DNA from: DATKZB01 sp035528235
GTDB lineage: Bacteria; Planctomycetota; Phycisphaerae; FEN-1346
DNA length: 5,213 nucleotides
Assembly (NCBI GenBank): GCA_035528235.1
Contig: DATKZB010000199.1
Location: 1-5,213 of the forward strand
Direction: 5' to 3'
The position numbers and the translations under genes are program-made. The notes beneath the pieces were generated by a model. It had not been told where the DNA came from and did not search any database. It worked only from the letters and a program-made list of their open reading frames with translations. Within the stretch, counting starts at the first letter, position 1, and each line of letters starts with the position of its first letter. Of this stretch, positions 1-4,600 are shown one piece after another.

Positions 1-29
1 CCGGCCACGGCAGGCGAGGCGCAAATGCA

Positions 30-55
30 GGTGGCGGGTCAGGAGACCCGCCACC
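30..55. repeat. Perfect 10-bp inverted repeat (hairpin)
   Basis: Arms GGTGGCGGGT (30-39) and ACCCGCCACC (46-55) are perfectly complementary around the 6-nt loop CAGGAG. No T-run follows on the + strand, and only a short ATTTG is found on the other side, so it is not a textbook intrinsic terminator. It could be the 3' hairpin of a gene left of the window or a dispersed intergenic palindrome. The structure is certain; its function is not known. Confidence 0.6.
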
Positions 56-115
56 CTCGAAGTTCCGAAACAGTTCTTCAGCAGCCCGTCAACATGGAAA
101 CCGTGAGGGCCGACG

Positions 116-862
116 TTGCCTGAACTCGACGCGACCCAATGGGCTTTCGCCGTCGTGGTGGGGCTGGTCCTGGGCTTCACGAAGACCGGCGTCGCCGGCA
201 TGGGCATCCTCGTGGTGCCGCTGATGGCCACGATCTTCCCCGTCAAGGAATCGGTGGGCATTTTGCTGCCGATGCTCATCGTCGGCGACGTCGTGGCCGT
301 CGGATACTACCGCCAGCACGCCGTCTGGCGTCACCTGGTGCGGCTGCTGCCGTGGGTCGTGGCGGGGATGCCCCTGGGGTACCTCGCCCTGCGGTACGCC
401 GACGACGAGCAGATGAAGTTCGTGCTGGGCGTCCTGGTGCTGGGGCTGATCGGGCTGCGGGTCTTCCGCGGGCGGTTCGGCAAGTGGATCGACGCCCACC
501 TGCCCCGGGCGTGGTGGTTCGTCGTCCTGGTAGGCGTCCTGGCGGGCTTTGCGACGACCCTGGCCAACGCGGCCGGCTCAATCATGTCGGTCTACCTGCT
601 GACGCAGGGTCTCCAGAAACGCGAGTTCGTCGGCACCGGGGCGGTCTTCTACATGATCGTCAACCTCATCAAACTGCCGGCCTACGCAACGCTCGGCATC
701 ATCACGACCCCATCGCTCGCCTTCGACGCCGCGATGGCGCCGGTCATCCTGGCCGGGGCGGTGCTGGGCATCCTGCTGCTGCCGAGGATCCCGCAGAAAC
801 TCTTCGAGTGGCTGGTCATTATCCTGGCCGCAGCCGCTTCGGTCCGCATGATGGTGTCTTGA
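116..862 (+). CDS. TauE/SafE (TSUP) family membrane transporter
   Basis: This 248-residue integral membrane protein belongs to the sulfite exporter TauE/SafE (TSUP) family, whose members move small anions such as sulfite, sulfoacetate or organosulfonates across the inner membrane. The substrate cannot be read from sequence. Length and layout fit the family: about eight hydrophobic segments near residues 8-40, 46-64, 76-93, 101-117, 134-158, 172-192, 204-223 and 231-247. They form two pseudo-repeats. The first carries GFTKTGVAGMG (20-30). The second carries GFATTLANAAGS (144-155), then YLLTQGL and KREFVGTGAVFYMIVNLIK (168-186), a typical family signature. The start is TTG at 116. The frame is closed by TGA at 104-106, no ATG or GTG lies before the first helix, and GAGG (105-108) sits 7 nt upstream. 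No partner gene in the window hints at the substrate. Confidence 0.9.
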   Translation: MPELDATQWAFAVVVGLVLGFTKTGVAGMGILVVPLMATIFPVKESVGILLPMLIVGDVVAVGYYRQHAVWRHLVRLLPWVVAGMPLGYLALRYADDEQMKFVLGVLVLGLIGLRVFRGRFGKWIDAHLPRAWWFVVLVGVLAGFATTLANAAGSIMSVYLLTQGLQKREFVGTGAVFYMIVNLIKLPAYATLGIITTPSLAFDAAMAPVILAGAVLGILLLPRIPQKLFEWLVIILAAAASVRMMVS

Positions 863-869
863 AGCCTGT

Positions 870-892
870 GCCGCGGCTGCGCCGCGGCCTAC
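870..892 (-). repeat. Palindromic intergenic element, copy 1 (inverted)
   Basis: On the minus strand this reads GTAG, then an arm GCCGCGGC, a 3-nt loop GCA, and the same arm again. The arm is its own reverse complement, so the element folds into an 8-bp stem with a 3-nt loop. It starts 7 nt after the tauE-like stop codon and faces the array at 923, so it may act as the 3' hairpin of that transcript. No T-run follows. Confidence 0.7.
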
Positions 893-908
893 ATGGCTCG
901 CCCCGGCC

Positions 909-1033
909 ATCTCCTGCCACACGTAGGCCGCGGCAACGCCGCGGCAATCTCCTGCCACACGTAGGCCGCGCCAACGCCGCGGCAATCTCCTGCCACACGT
1001 AGGCCGCGGCTGCGCCGCGGCAATCTCCTGCCA
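909..1033 (+). repeat. 38-bp tandem array of the palindromic element (3 copies)
   Basis: Three copies of the GTAG-plus-hairpin element lie at 923-945, 961-983 and 999-1021 with an exact 38-bp period. Each is followed by the same short linker AATCTCCTGCCACAC; a partial linker also precedes the first copy at 909-922, and the last linker diverges after 1033. Loops differ (AAC, AAC, TGC), and copy 2 has one arm change (CGCGCC for CGCGGC). Each intact arm contains CCGCGG. The linkers are identical rather than variable, so this is not a CRISPR array. It looks like local duplication of a REP-like palindrome. Confidence 0.8.
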
Positions 1034-1041
1034 GGATGGCA
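1029..1041. promoter_or_regulatory. Candidate upstream activator site 1 (TGCC-N5-GGCA dyad)
   Basis: The sequence TGCCAGGATGGCA is a dyad with arms that extend to CCTGCC/GGCAGG (1027-1043). It shares 11 of 13 positions with the dyad at 1095-1107. Its centre is about 186 bp upstream of the start point predicted from the sigma-54 promoter, within the usual range for enhancer sites of NtrC-type activators. The left arm comes from the repeat linker, so it may be only a repeat edge. The regulatory role is inferred. Confidence 0.35.
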
Positions 1042-1043
1042 GG

Positions 1044-1193
1044 CGGGCTACGGCTTCCGACGACATTTTGGCACGTCCGGACCCGTCCCCCGCATGCCAG
1101 GTCGGCAGCCAACATGGGGGAGCCGGTGCGCAAGTCCTTCCTGCGAAAGGCCTTACGCGTATCTCTGACCTCGTCTAGCGTCCCGCCCACCCA
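1044..1193. other. Intergenic region without a supported gene
   Basis: Together with the repeats before it, this makes a gene-free stretch from 863 to 1253. An 89-codon open frame at 1036-1305 crosses the promoter and the start of the receiver gene and resembles nothing I know, so I do not call it. Apart from the dyad at 1095-1107, only short palindromes stand out: GTCCGGAC (1075-1082) and AAGGCCTT (1146-1153). Confidence 0.6.
1095..1107. promoter_or_regulatory. Candidate upstream activator site 2 (TGCC-N5-GGCA dyad)
   Basis: The sequence TGCCAGGTCGGCA has 4-bp complementary arms and the same AGG at the start of its spacer as the dyad at 1029-1041. The two centres are 66 bp apart. This one lies about 120 bp upstream of the predicted sigma-54 start point. 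It is outside the tandem repeat array, which makes it the more informative of the two. Binding by an NtrC-type activator is inferred from position and symmetry only. Confidence 0.4.
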
Positions 1194-1210
1194 TTGGCAC
1201 ACTGATTGCT
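1194..1210 (+). promoter_or_regulatory. Sigma-54 (RpoN) -24/-12 promoter
   Basis: The sequence TTGGCAC-ACTGA-TTGCT matches the sigma-54 consensus YTGGCACG-N4-TTGCW at every fixed position except the G after TGGCAC, which is A. The invariant GG (1196-1197) and GC (1208-1209) are separated by exactly 10 nt. The predicted start point is near 1221, giving a leader of about 33 nt before the ATG at 1254. It is intergenic and correctly oriented, and a match this close is unlikely by chance in 5 kb. Such promoters need an AAA+ activator; a gene for one lies at 4601-5213. Confidence 0.75.
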
Positions 1211-1253
1211 CATTCCCTTGCGGAGGAGAGTGTATCTTCGCGGGGCGCAACGC

Positions 1254-1649
1254 ATGGTGGCTTGGCCGACCCAACCCGAACTGCTCGTCCCGTCGGTCCT
1301 CGTGACCGACGACAACGACGGCTGGCGCGACGCCGTGGGCGATGCCCTGGCCCGCGCGGGGTTCCGCACGCTCGAGGCCGCCTGCGGCGAGGAAGCCATC
1401 GAACTGGTCCGGTGCGAACGGATCGACGTCATCCTCATCGACTTCCACATGCCGCGCCTGGACGGCATCCAGACGCTCCGCATCATCCGGCATGAGCAGT
1501 TCTGGGTTCCGGCCGTCCTGATGACGGCCCACCCGGCCGACGTCCCCGCCGACGAGGCCAGGGCCCTGCGCGTCGACACCGTCCTCGAAAAACCGGCCGA
1601 CCGCCACGTCATCGTCACCACGGTGACGCGCGTCATGCGCCGGCCGTAG
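1254..1649 (+). CDS. Single-domain response regulator (CheY-like receiver)
   Basis: This protein of 131 residues is a stand-alone receiver domain with no output domain, so it probably acts by phosphorylation-dependent protein contact or within a phosphorelay. Using the ATG at 1254, the acidic pair is D19-D20 in VLVTDDND, the phospho-acceptor is D63 in ILIDFHMPRLDG, the conserved Thr is T91 in VLMTAHP, and the Lys is K113 in LEKPAD. All catalytic positions are present. The frame stays open to a TTG at 1206, but that codon forms the -12 element of the sigma-54 promoter and is probably not transcribed. GTG 1230 has GGAGG only 3 nt upstream and would lie about 9 nt from the predicted transcript start. 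ATG 1254 has only a weak GGGG (1242-1245) upstream, so the start is moderately certain. No kinase gene is adjacent. groES begins 88 nt downstream on the same strand with no intrinsic terminator between. Confidence 0.85.
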   Translation: MVAWPTQPELLVPSVLVTDDNDGWRDAVGDALARAGFRTLEAACGEEAIELVRCERIDVILIDFHMPRLDGIQTLRIIRHEQFWVPAVLMTAHPADVPADEARALRVDTVLEKPADRHVIVTTVTRVMRRP

Positions 1650-1737
1650 CGAGAGCGAGAGGCCGACCCCGGGCCAAGGTGCCCGCGGCCGGCATGATTT
1701 CCCGAATGACTGGCGAGGAACCGGAAAGGAGCACGCA

Positions 1738-2028
1738 GTGAAACTCAAACCATTAGGCGACAAGGTCGTTGTGAAACGCCTCGAGGCCGAGACCACCACC
1801 AAGGGCGGCATCGTGCTGCCCGACGCGGCCCAGGAGAAACCGAAGCGCGGCAAAGTCATGTCCGTCGGGCCGGGCAAGACGCTCGACTCCGGCGAGGTGG
1901 CCAAGCCCGCCGTCAAGAAGGGCAACGAGGTCATCTTCTCGAGTTTCGCCGGAACCGAGATCACCGTCGACGGCAAGGAATTCCTGATCATGAGCCAGGA
2001 CGATATCCTGGCCGTCATCGCCGACTAG
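1738..2028 (+). CDS. groES: Co-chaperonin GroES (Hsp10)
   Basis: GroES forms the seven-subunit lid that closes the GroEL folding chamber in the cytoplasm. The 96-residue length is standard. It begins MKLKPLGDKVVVKRLE, has the mobile loop that contacts GroEL at about residues 17-33 (TTTKGGIVLPDAAQEKP), and keeps GKVMSVGPG (38-46) and the C-terminal IMSQDDILAVI. The start is GTG at 1738, preceded by AAGGAG (1726-1731) at 6 nt spacing. groEL follows after 48 nt in the usual groES-groEL order. No CIRCE operator (TTAGCACTC-N9-GAGTGCTAA) and no clear sigma-70 promoter is visible in the 88-nt gap before it. That gap holds only a 5-bp hairpin (1670-1685) without a T-run, so readthrough from the receiver gene is plausible. 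Confidence 0.97.
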   Translation: MKLKPLGDKVVVKRLEAETTTKGGIVLPDAAQEKPKRGKVMSVGPGKTLDSGEVAKPAVKKGNEVIFSSFAGTEITVDGKEFLIMSQDDILAVIAD

Positions 2029-2076
2029 CCCGCGCCTCGCACGGGCCAGACTTTCAACAGAAAAGGAGGAGTTACC

Positions 2077-3708
2077 GTGGGAGCCAAGAAGATCGCATTT
2101 GACCAGGAAGCCCGCGAGGCGATCCGTCGCGGCGTGGCGACGCTCGCCAAGGCCGTCCGCGTCACGCTCGGACCCAGCGGACGCAACGTCATCCTGGAGA
2201 AGAGTTTCGGCGGACCCACCGTCACCAAGGACGGCGTGACCGTCGCCAAAGAGATTGAACTCGAAGACCCGTGGGAGAACATGGGCGCCCAGATGGTCCG
2301 CGAGGTCGCGTCCAAGACCAGCGACGTCGCCGGCGACGGCACCACCACCGCCACCATCCTGGCCGAGGCCATTTTCTGCGAAGGCCTCAAGAACGTGACG
2401 GCCGGCGCCACGGCGATGGAATTGAAGCGCGGCATCGACGCCGCCACCGCCGCCATCGTCGCCGAACTCAAGAAGATGTCCAAGAACGTCACCTCGTCCA
2501 CCGAGGTCGCCCAGGTCGGCACCTGTGCCGCCAACCACGACACCGAGATCGGCAAGATGATTGCCGACGCCATGGACAAGGTCGGCAAGGACGGCGTCAT
2601 CACCGTCGAAGAGGGCAAGAGCCTCGACACGACCGTCGACCTGGTGGAGGGCATGCAGTTCGACAAGGGCTACATCTCGCCGCACTTCATCACCGACATG
2701 GAATCGATGGCCTGCGAACTCCAAAAGCCCTACATCCTGGTCCACGAGAAGAAGATCTCGAGCATCAAGGACATGCTGCCCCTGCTCGAGAAGATCGCCC
2801 AGTCCGGACGGCCGCTGCTCATCATCGCCGAAGACATCGAGGGCGAGGCCCTGGCCACGCTGGTCGTCAACAAACTGCGCGGCACGCTGCAGTGCTGCGC
2901 CGTCAAGGCGCCCGGCTTCGGCGACCGACGCAAGTCCATGATGGATGACATCGGCACCCTGACCGGCGGCAAGGCCATCTTCGAGGACCTCGGCATCAAA
3001 CTCGAAAACGTCGAGATCGCCGACCTCGGCCAGGCCAAGAAGGTCACCATCGACAAGGACAACACCACCATCATCGAGGGCGCCGGCAGCGCCGACGCCA
3101 TCAAGGGACGCATTGAGGCCATCCGCACCGAAATCGACCGGACCACCAGCGACTACGACAAGGAAAAGTTGAACGAGCGGCTGGCTAAACTCTCCGGCGG
3201 CGTGGCCCAGATTAACGTGGGCGCCGCCACCGAGAGCGCCTGCAAGGAAAAGAAGGCCCGCGTCGAAGACGCCCTGCACGCCTGCCGCGCCGCCGTCGAG
3301 GAAGGCATCCTGCCGGGCGGCGGGGTCGCGGTCCTGAGGGCACGCAAGGCCCTCGACAAACTCAAACTCAAGGGCGACCAGAAGATCGGCGTCGACATCG
3401 TCCGCCGCGCGCTCATGGCTCCCATCAAGCAGATCGCCCAGAACGCCGGCATGGACGGGTCGATCGTGGCCCAGCGCGTCCAGGAATCCACCCAGGTCAA
3501 CTTCGGTTACAACGCCCTGACCCACAAGTACGAAGACCTCGTCAAGTCCGGCGTCATCGTGCCGACCAAGGTCGAGCGGATCGCCCTTCAGAACGCCGCC
3601 TCCATCGCCGGTCTTCTGCTGACGACCGATGCCCTCGTCTCGGAGATCCCCGAGAAGAAGAAGGCCCCTCCGGGCGGCGGCGGCATGGGCGGGGAAGACA
3701 TGTACTAA
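2077..3708 (+). CDS. groEL: Chaperonin GroEL (Hsp60)
   Basis: GroEL is the ATP-driven double-ring chaperonin that encloses and folds client proteins with GroES. The 543 residues align almost without gaps to the E. coli protein over most of the length. The nucleotide-site motif TLGPSGRNV is at 30-38. The ATPase aspartates fall at D52, D87 (in AGDGTTTAT) and D398 (in VEDALHACR), with GGGV at 414-417. The apical domain includes EGMQFDKGYISP (191-202) and the hinge-region motif VKAPGFGDRRK (276-286). The start is GTG at 2077, with a strong AAGGAGGAG (2063-2071) 5 nt upstream. The C-terminal tail PPGGGGMGGEDMY is short and acidic rather than a run of GGM repeats. There are seven cysteines, including a CC pair at 273-274. 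The gene appears intact and active. Translation-level coupling with groES is loose (48-nt gap). Confidence 0.98.
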   Translation: MGAKKIAFDQEAREAIRRGVATLAKAVRVTLGPSGRNVILEKSFGGPTVTKDGVTVAKEIELEDPWENMGAQMVREVASKTSDVAGDGTTTATILAEAIFCEGLKNVTAGATAMELKRGIDAATAAIVAELKKMSKNVTSSTEVAQVGTCAANHDTEIGKMIADAMDKVGKDGVITVEEGKSLDTTVDLVEGMQFDKGYISPHFITDMESMACELQKPYILVHEKKISSIKDMLPLLEKIAQSGRPLLIIAEDIEGEALATLVVNKLRGTLQCCAVKAPGFGDRRKSMMDDIGTLTGGKAIFEDLGIKLENVEIADLGQAKKVTIDKDNTTIIEGAGSADAIKGRIEAIRTEIDRTTSDYDKEKLNERLAKLSGGVAQINVGAATESACKEKKARVEDALHACRAAVEEGILPGGGVAVLRARKALDKLKLKGDQKIGVDIVRRALMAPIKQIAQNAGMDGSIVAQRVQESTQVNFGYNALTHKYEDLVKSGVIVPTKVERIALQNAASIAGLLLTTDALVSEIPEKKKAPPGGGGMGGEDMY

Positions 3709-3755
3709 GAGTAATGGGAAGGCGATGCAGCCTCCCCCCTGTTAGGAGAATGGTT

Positions 3756-3800
3756 ATGTTGACCAAACTTTTGGCGGGGGCGCCTCCTTCGGAGGCATGA
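3756..3800 (+). CDS. Possible 14-residue leader peptide (uncertain)
   Basis: ATG at 3756 opens a 14-codon frame, MLTKLLAGAPPSEA, ending at TGA 3798-3800. AGGAG (3744-3748) lies 7 nt upstream, an ideal spacing that is hard to explain otherwise after groEL. The last codons form the hairpin 3782-3796, so ribosomes on this frame would open that helix. I know of no homologous peptide, and a frame this short can easily arise by chance. Confidence 0.25.
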   Translation: MLTKLLAGAPPSEA

Positions 3801-3962
3801 ACTGGTGGGCGGACACCCTATGCCTGGGTATATCAGGCAAGGCCCCTCAGCAGTCGTGCCCCGAGGGAGCAGCACAGAATAGGGGGCGGCCCGCGACAGC
3901 CGGAGAACGTCGGCAATACCGCCGACCTTCACCGATACCTCTCACGGGCCAAACCCGGCGCC
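3773..3962 (+). ncRNA. Unassigned structured RNA candidate after groEL
   Basis: The non-coding region downstream of groEL can form a nested, multi-branched fold. Helices that can be drawn by eye are: a closing stem 3773-3779 with 3954-3962 (GGCG/CGCC plus GGG/CCC, two bases bulged); hairpin 3782-3787/3791-3796; stem 3816-3821/3879-3884 (CCCTAT/ATAGGG), enclosing hairpins 3821-3826/3834-3839 (TGCCTG/CAGGCA) and 3844-3848/3863-3867; stem 3888-3896/3942-3950 with one mismatch; and, inside that, hairpin 3909-3914/3921-3926 (GTCGGC/GCCGAC). A strong terminator follows at 3975. I see no clear promoter, so it may be a processed 3' UTR of groESL or an independent sRNA. It does not match the SRP RNA, tmRNA, RNase P or 6S patterns that I know. 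The pairings are consistent with one another, but a GC-rich region gives some by chance. Confidence 0.45.
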
Positions 3963-3974
3963 TTCCCAACAACG

Positions 3975-4010
3975 GCGCGGCGGCCATCCTTGGCCGCCGC
4001 GCTTGTTTTT
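3975..4010 (+). terminator. Rho-independent terminator
   Basis: The arms GCGCGGCGGCC (3975-3985) and GGCCGCCGCGC (3992-4002) form a perfect 11-bp stem, or 12 with the A3986-T3991 pair around a TCCT loop. The run TTGTTTTT (4003-4010) follows. It should end transcripts coming from groESL and the RNA region after it. Confidence 0.92.
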
Positions 4011-4031
4011 ATCCCGGCACCCTGCTATACT
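4003..4031 (+). promoter_or_regulatory. Sigma-70-type promoter for hicBA, overlapping the terminator
   Basis: TATACT (4026-4031) is a near-consensus -10 box preceded by an extended TG (TGC, 4023-4025). Exactly 17 nt upstream is TTGTTT (4003-4008), which matches the TTG of a -35 box and lies inside the terminator T-run. The predicted start is near 4038, about 43 nt before the hicB ATG. The weak -35 is offset by the extended -10. Confidence 0.65.
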
Positions 4032-4080
4032 CAGTCGGTAACGTCACCGCAACATCCGTGGCGTCCCGGGAGGCAGGCCC

Positions 4081-4290
4081 ATGACGGAACTGGTGTTTGA
4101 AGTTCAGGAAGACCCGGACGGCGGGCTCACGGCCATGGCGGTCGGCGCCTCGATCTTTACCGAGGCCGACACGGTTGAGGCCCTGCGCGAGAACATCCGC
4201 GAGGCGGTGAGTTGCCACTTCGAGAGGGCCGATGAGCGCCCCCGGACGGTCCGGCTGCACTTCGTTCGCGACGAGGTGATTGCACTGTGA
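4081..4290 (+). CDS. hicB: HicB-family antitoxin, short form
   Basis: This 69-residue protein resembles the N-terminal, partial RNase H-like fold of HicB antitoxins, which bind and neutralise the HicA mRNA-cleaving toxin. It shows the beta-strand start ELVFEVQEDPDGGLTAMAVG (3-22) and the family's TEADTVEALRENIREAVSCHF helix region (27-47). It lacks the C-terminal HTH or ribbon-helix-helix DNA-binding domain of longer HicB proteins, so autoregulation by direct DNA binding is not evident. The start is ATG 4081 with GGGAGG (4068-4073) 7 nt upstream. Its end overlaps the hicA start by four bases (GTGA), which indicates coupled translation with the antitoxin made first. The family call rests largely on the adjacent hicA and on overall pattern. 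Confidence 0.8.
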   Translation: MTELVFEVQEDPDGGLTAMAVGASIFTEADTVEALRENIREAVSCHFERADERPRTVRLHFVRDEVIAL

Positions 4291-4532
4291 GGCTGCCCCG
4301 CGACCTCTCTGGGGCGGACTTGGCCAAGGCCCTCGGCCGGCTTGGATACCGCGTCACCAGGCAGCGCGGCAGCCACATACGCCTGACTGCCTCGCTGGCT
4401 GGCCGTGAACATCACATCACCATCCCCGCCCACGACCCGCTCAAGATAGGAACACTCAACAGCATCCTCAAGGACGTCGCGGCCCACGCGACTTTGTCGC
4501 GGGACGAACTCCTCGAGAAGTTGTTCCCGTAA
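4287..4532 (+). CDS. hicA: HicA-family mRNA interferase toxin
   Basis: This 81-residue HicA (YcfA-like) toxin is expected to fold as a double-stranded RNA-binding-like domain and cleave mRNA during translation unless bound by HicB. The family signature is clear: a helix with DLAKALGRLGYRVTRQRGSH (11-30), where H30 of the GSH motif is the catalytic histidine, then HHITIPAHDPLKIGTLNSIL (42-61), with the usual GTL-ILKD segment before the last helix. The start is GTG 4287, overlapping the hicB stop. No frameshift is seen and the histidine is kept, so the toxin is probably active. The gene order is antitoxin first, the reverse of E. coli hicAB but common elsewhere. Confidence 0.92.
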   Translation: MRLPRDLSGADLAKALGRLGYRVTRQRGSHIRLTASLAGREHHITIPAHDPLKIGTLNSILKDVAAHATLSRDELLEKLFP

Positions 4533-4538
4533 GCGTAA

Positions 4539-4561
4539 GCCGCGGCGTTGCCGCGGCCTAC
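4539..4561 (-). repeat. Palindromic intergenic element, copy 5 (distant, inverted)
   Basis: On the minus strand this is identical over all 23 bases to the array copy at 923-945 (loop AAC), about 3.6 kb away. It starts 7 nt after the hicA stop codon, echoing copy 1, which starts 7 nt after the tauE-like stop. The linker TTCTCCTGC next to it (4565-4573) also resembles the array linker. It may serve as a bidirectional 3' hairpin between the convergent hicA and activator genes. Confidence 0.8.
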
Positions 4562-4573
4562 ACGTTCTCCTGC

Positions 4574-4600
4574 AATCCGAAATCCGAAATCCGAAATCCG
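4574..4600. repeat. Heptamer tandem repeat AAATCCG
   Basis: Three full AAATCCG units (4580-4600) follow a partial AATCCG (4574-4579). The array ends directly at the stop codon of the minus-strand activator gene (4601-4603). It is AT-richer than its surroundings. Read on the minus strand it is a T-rich stretch of CGGATTT units just after the stop. Similar arrays are, from memory, frequent in planctomycete intergenic DNA; I could not check this. Confidence 0.75.

Noticed and set aside
1..123. Open frame entering from the left edge and ending at TGA 121-123, overlapping the transporter start
   Set aside because: Forty codons without a stop is unremarkable in GC-rich DNA, the frame includes the hairpin, and the residues resemble nothing I know.
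909..1033. CRISPR-like array of three regularly spaced repeats
   Set aside because: Linkers between copies are identical and only 15 nt long, there are no variable spacers, and no cas gene is nearby.
1068..1083. Second sigma-54-like -24 box (TTGGCACG)
   Set aside because: The -12 position, 10 nt after GG, reads CC instead of GC, with no TTGC.
1206..1253. Longer receiver protein starting at TTG 1206
   Set aside because: That TTG is part of the -12 promoter element, and the extra N-terminal residues precede the receiver fold without family similarity.
1650..1737. CIRCE heat-shock operator upstream of groES
   Set aside because: No TTAGCACTC or GAGTGCTAA half-site is present in the gap.
819..2018. 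Minus-strand open frame of 399 codons across the repeats, receiver and groES
   Set aside because: It crosses repeats, a promoter and two well-supported genes, and its product has no recognisable domain.
1753..3525. Long minus-strand open frame (590 codons) opposite groES-groEL
   Set aside because: It is a mirror of GC-rich codons in two certain genes; the translation is low-complexity and rich in G, D and L.
3834..3885. SRP RNA or RNase P RNA (GGGAGCAGC and GGAGCA...AATAGGGG resemble parts of these)
   Set aside because: The SRP tip (CAGG-CC-GGAA loop) is replaced by a long different hairpin. The RNase P core (GAGGAAAGTCC and the matching 3' segment) is absent. The likeness is limited to short strings.
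3797..4084. 95-codon open frame after groEL
   Set aside because: It reads through the intrinsic terminator and the hicBA promoter, has no properly spaced ribosome site, and its protein looks like no known family.
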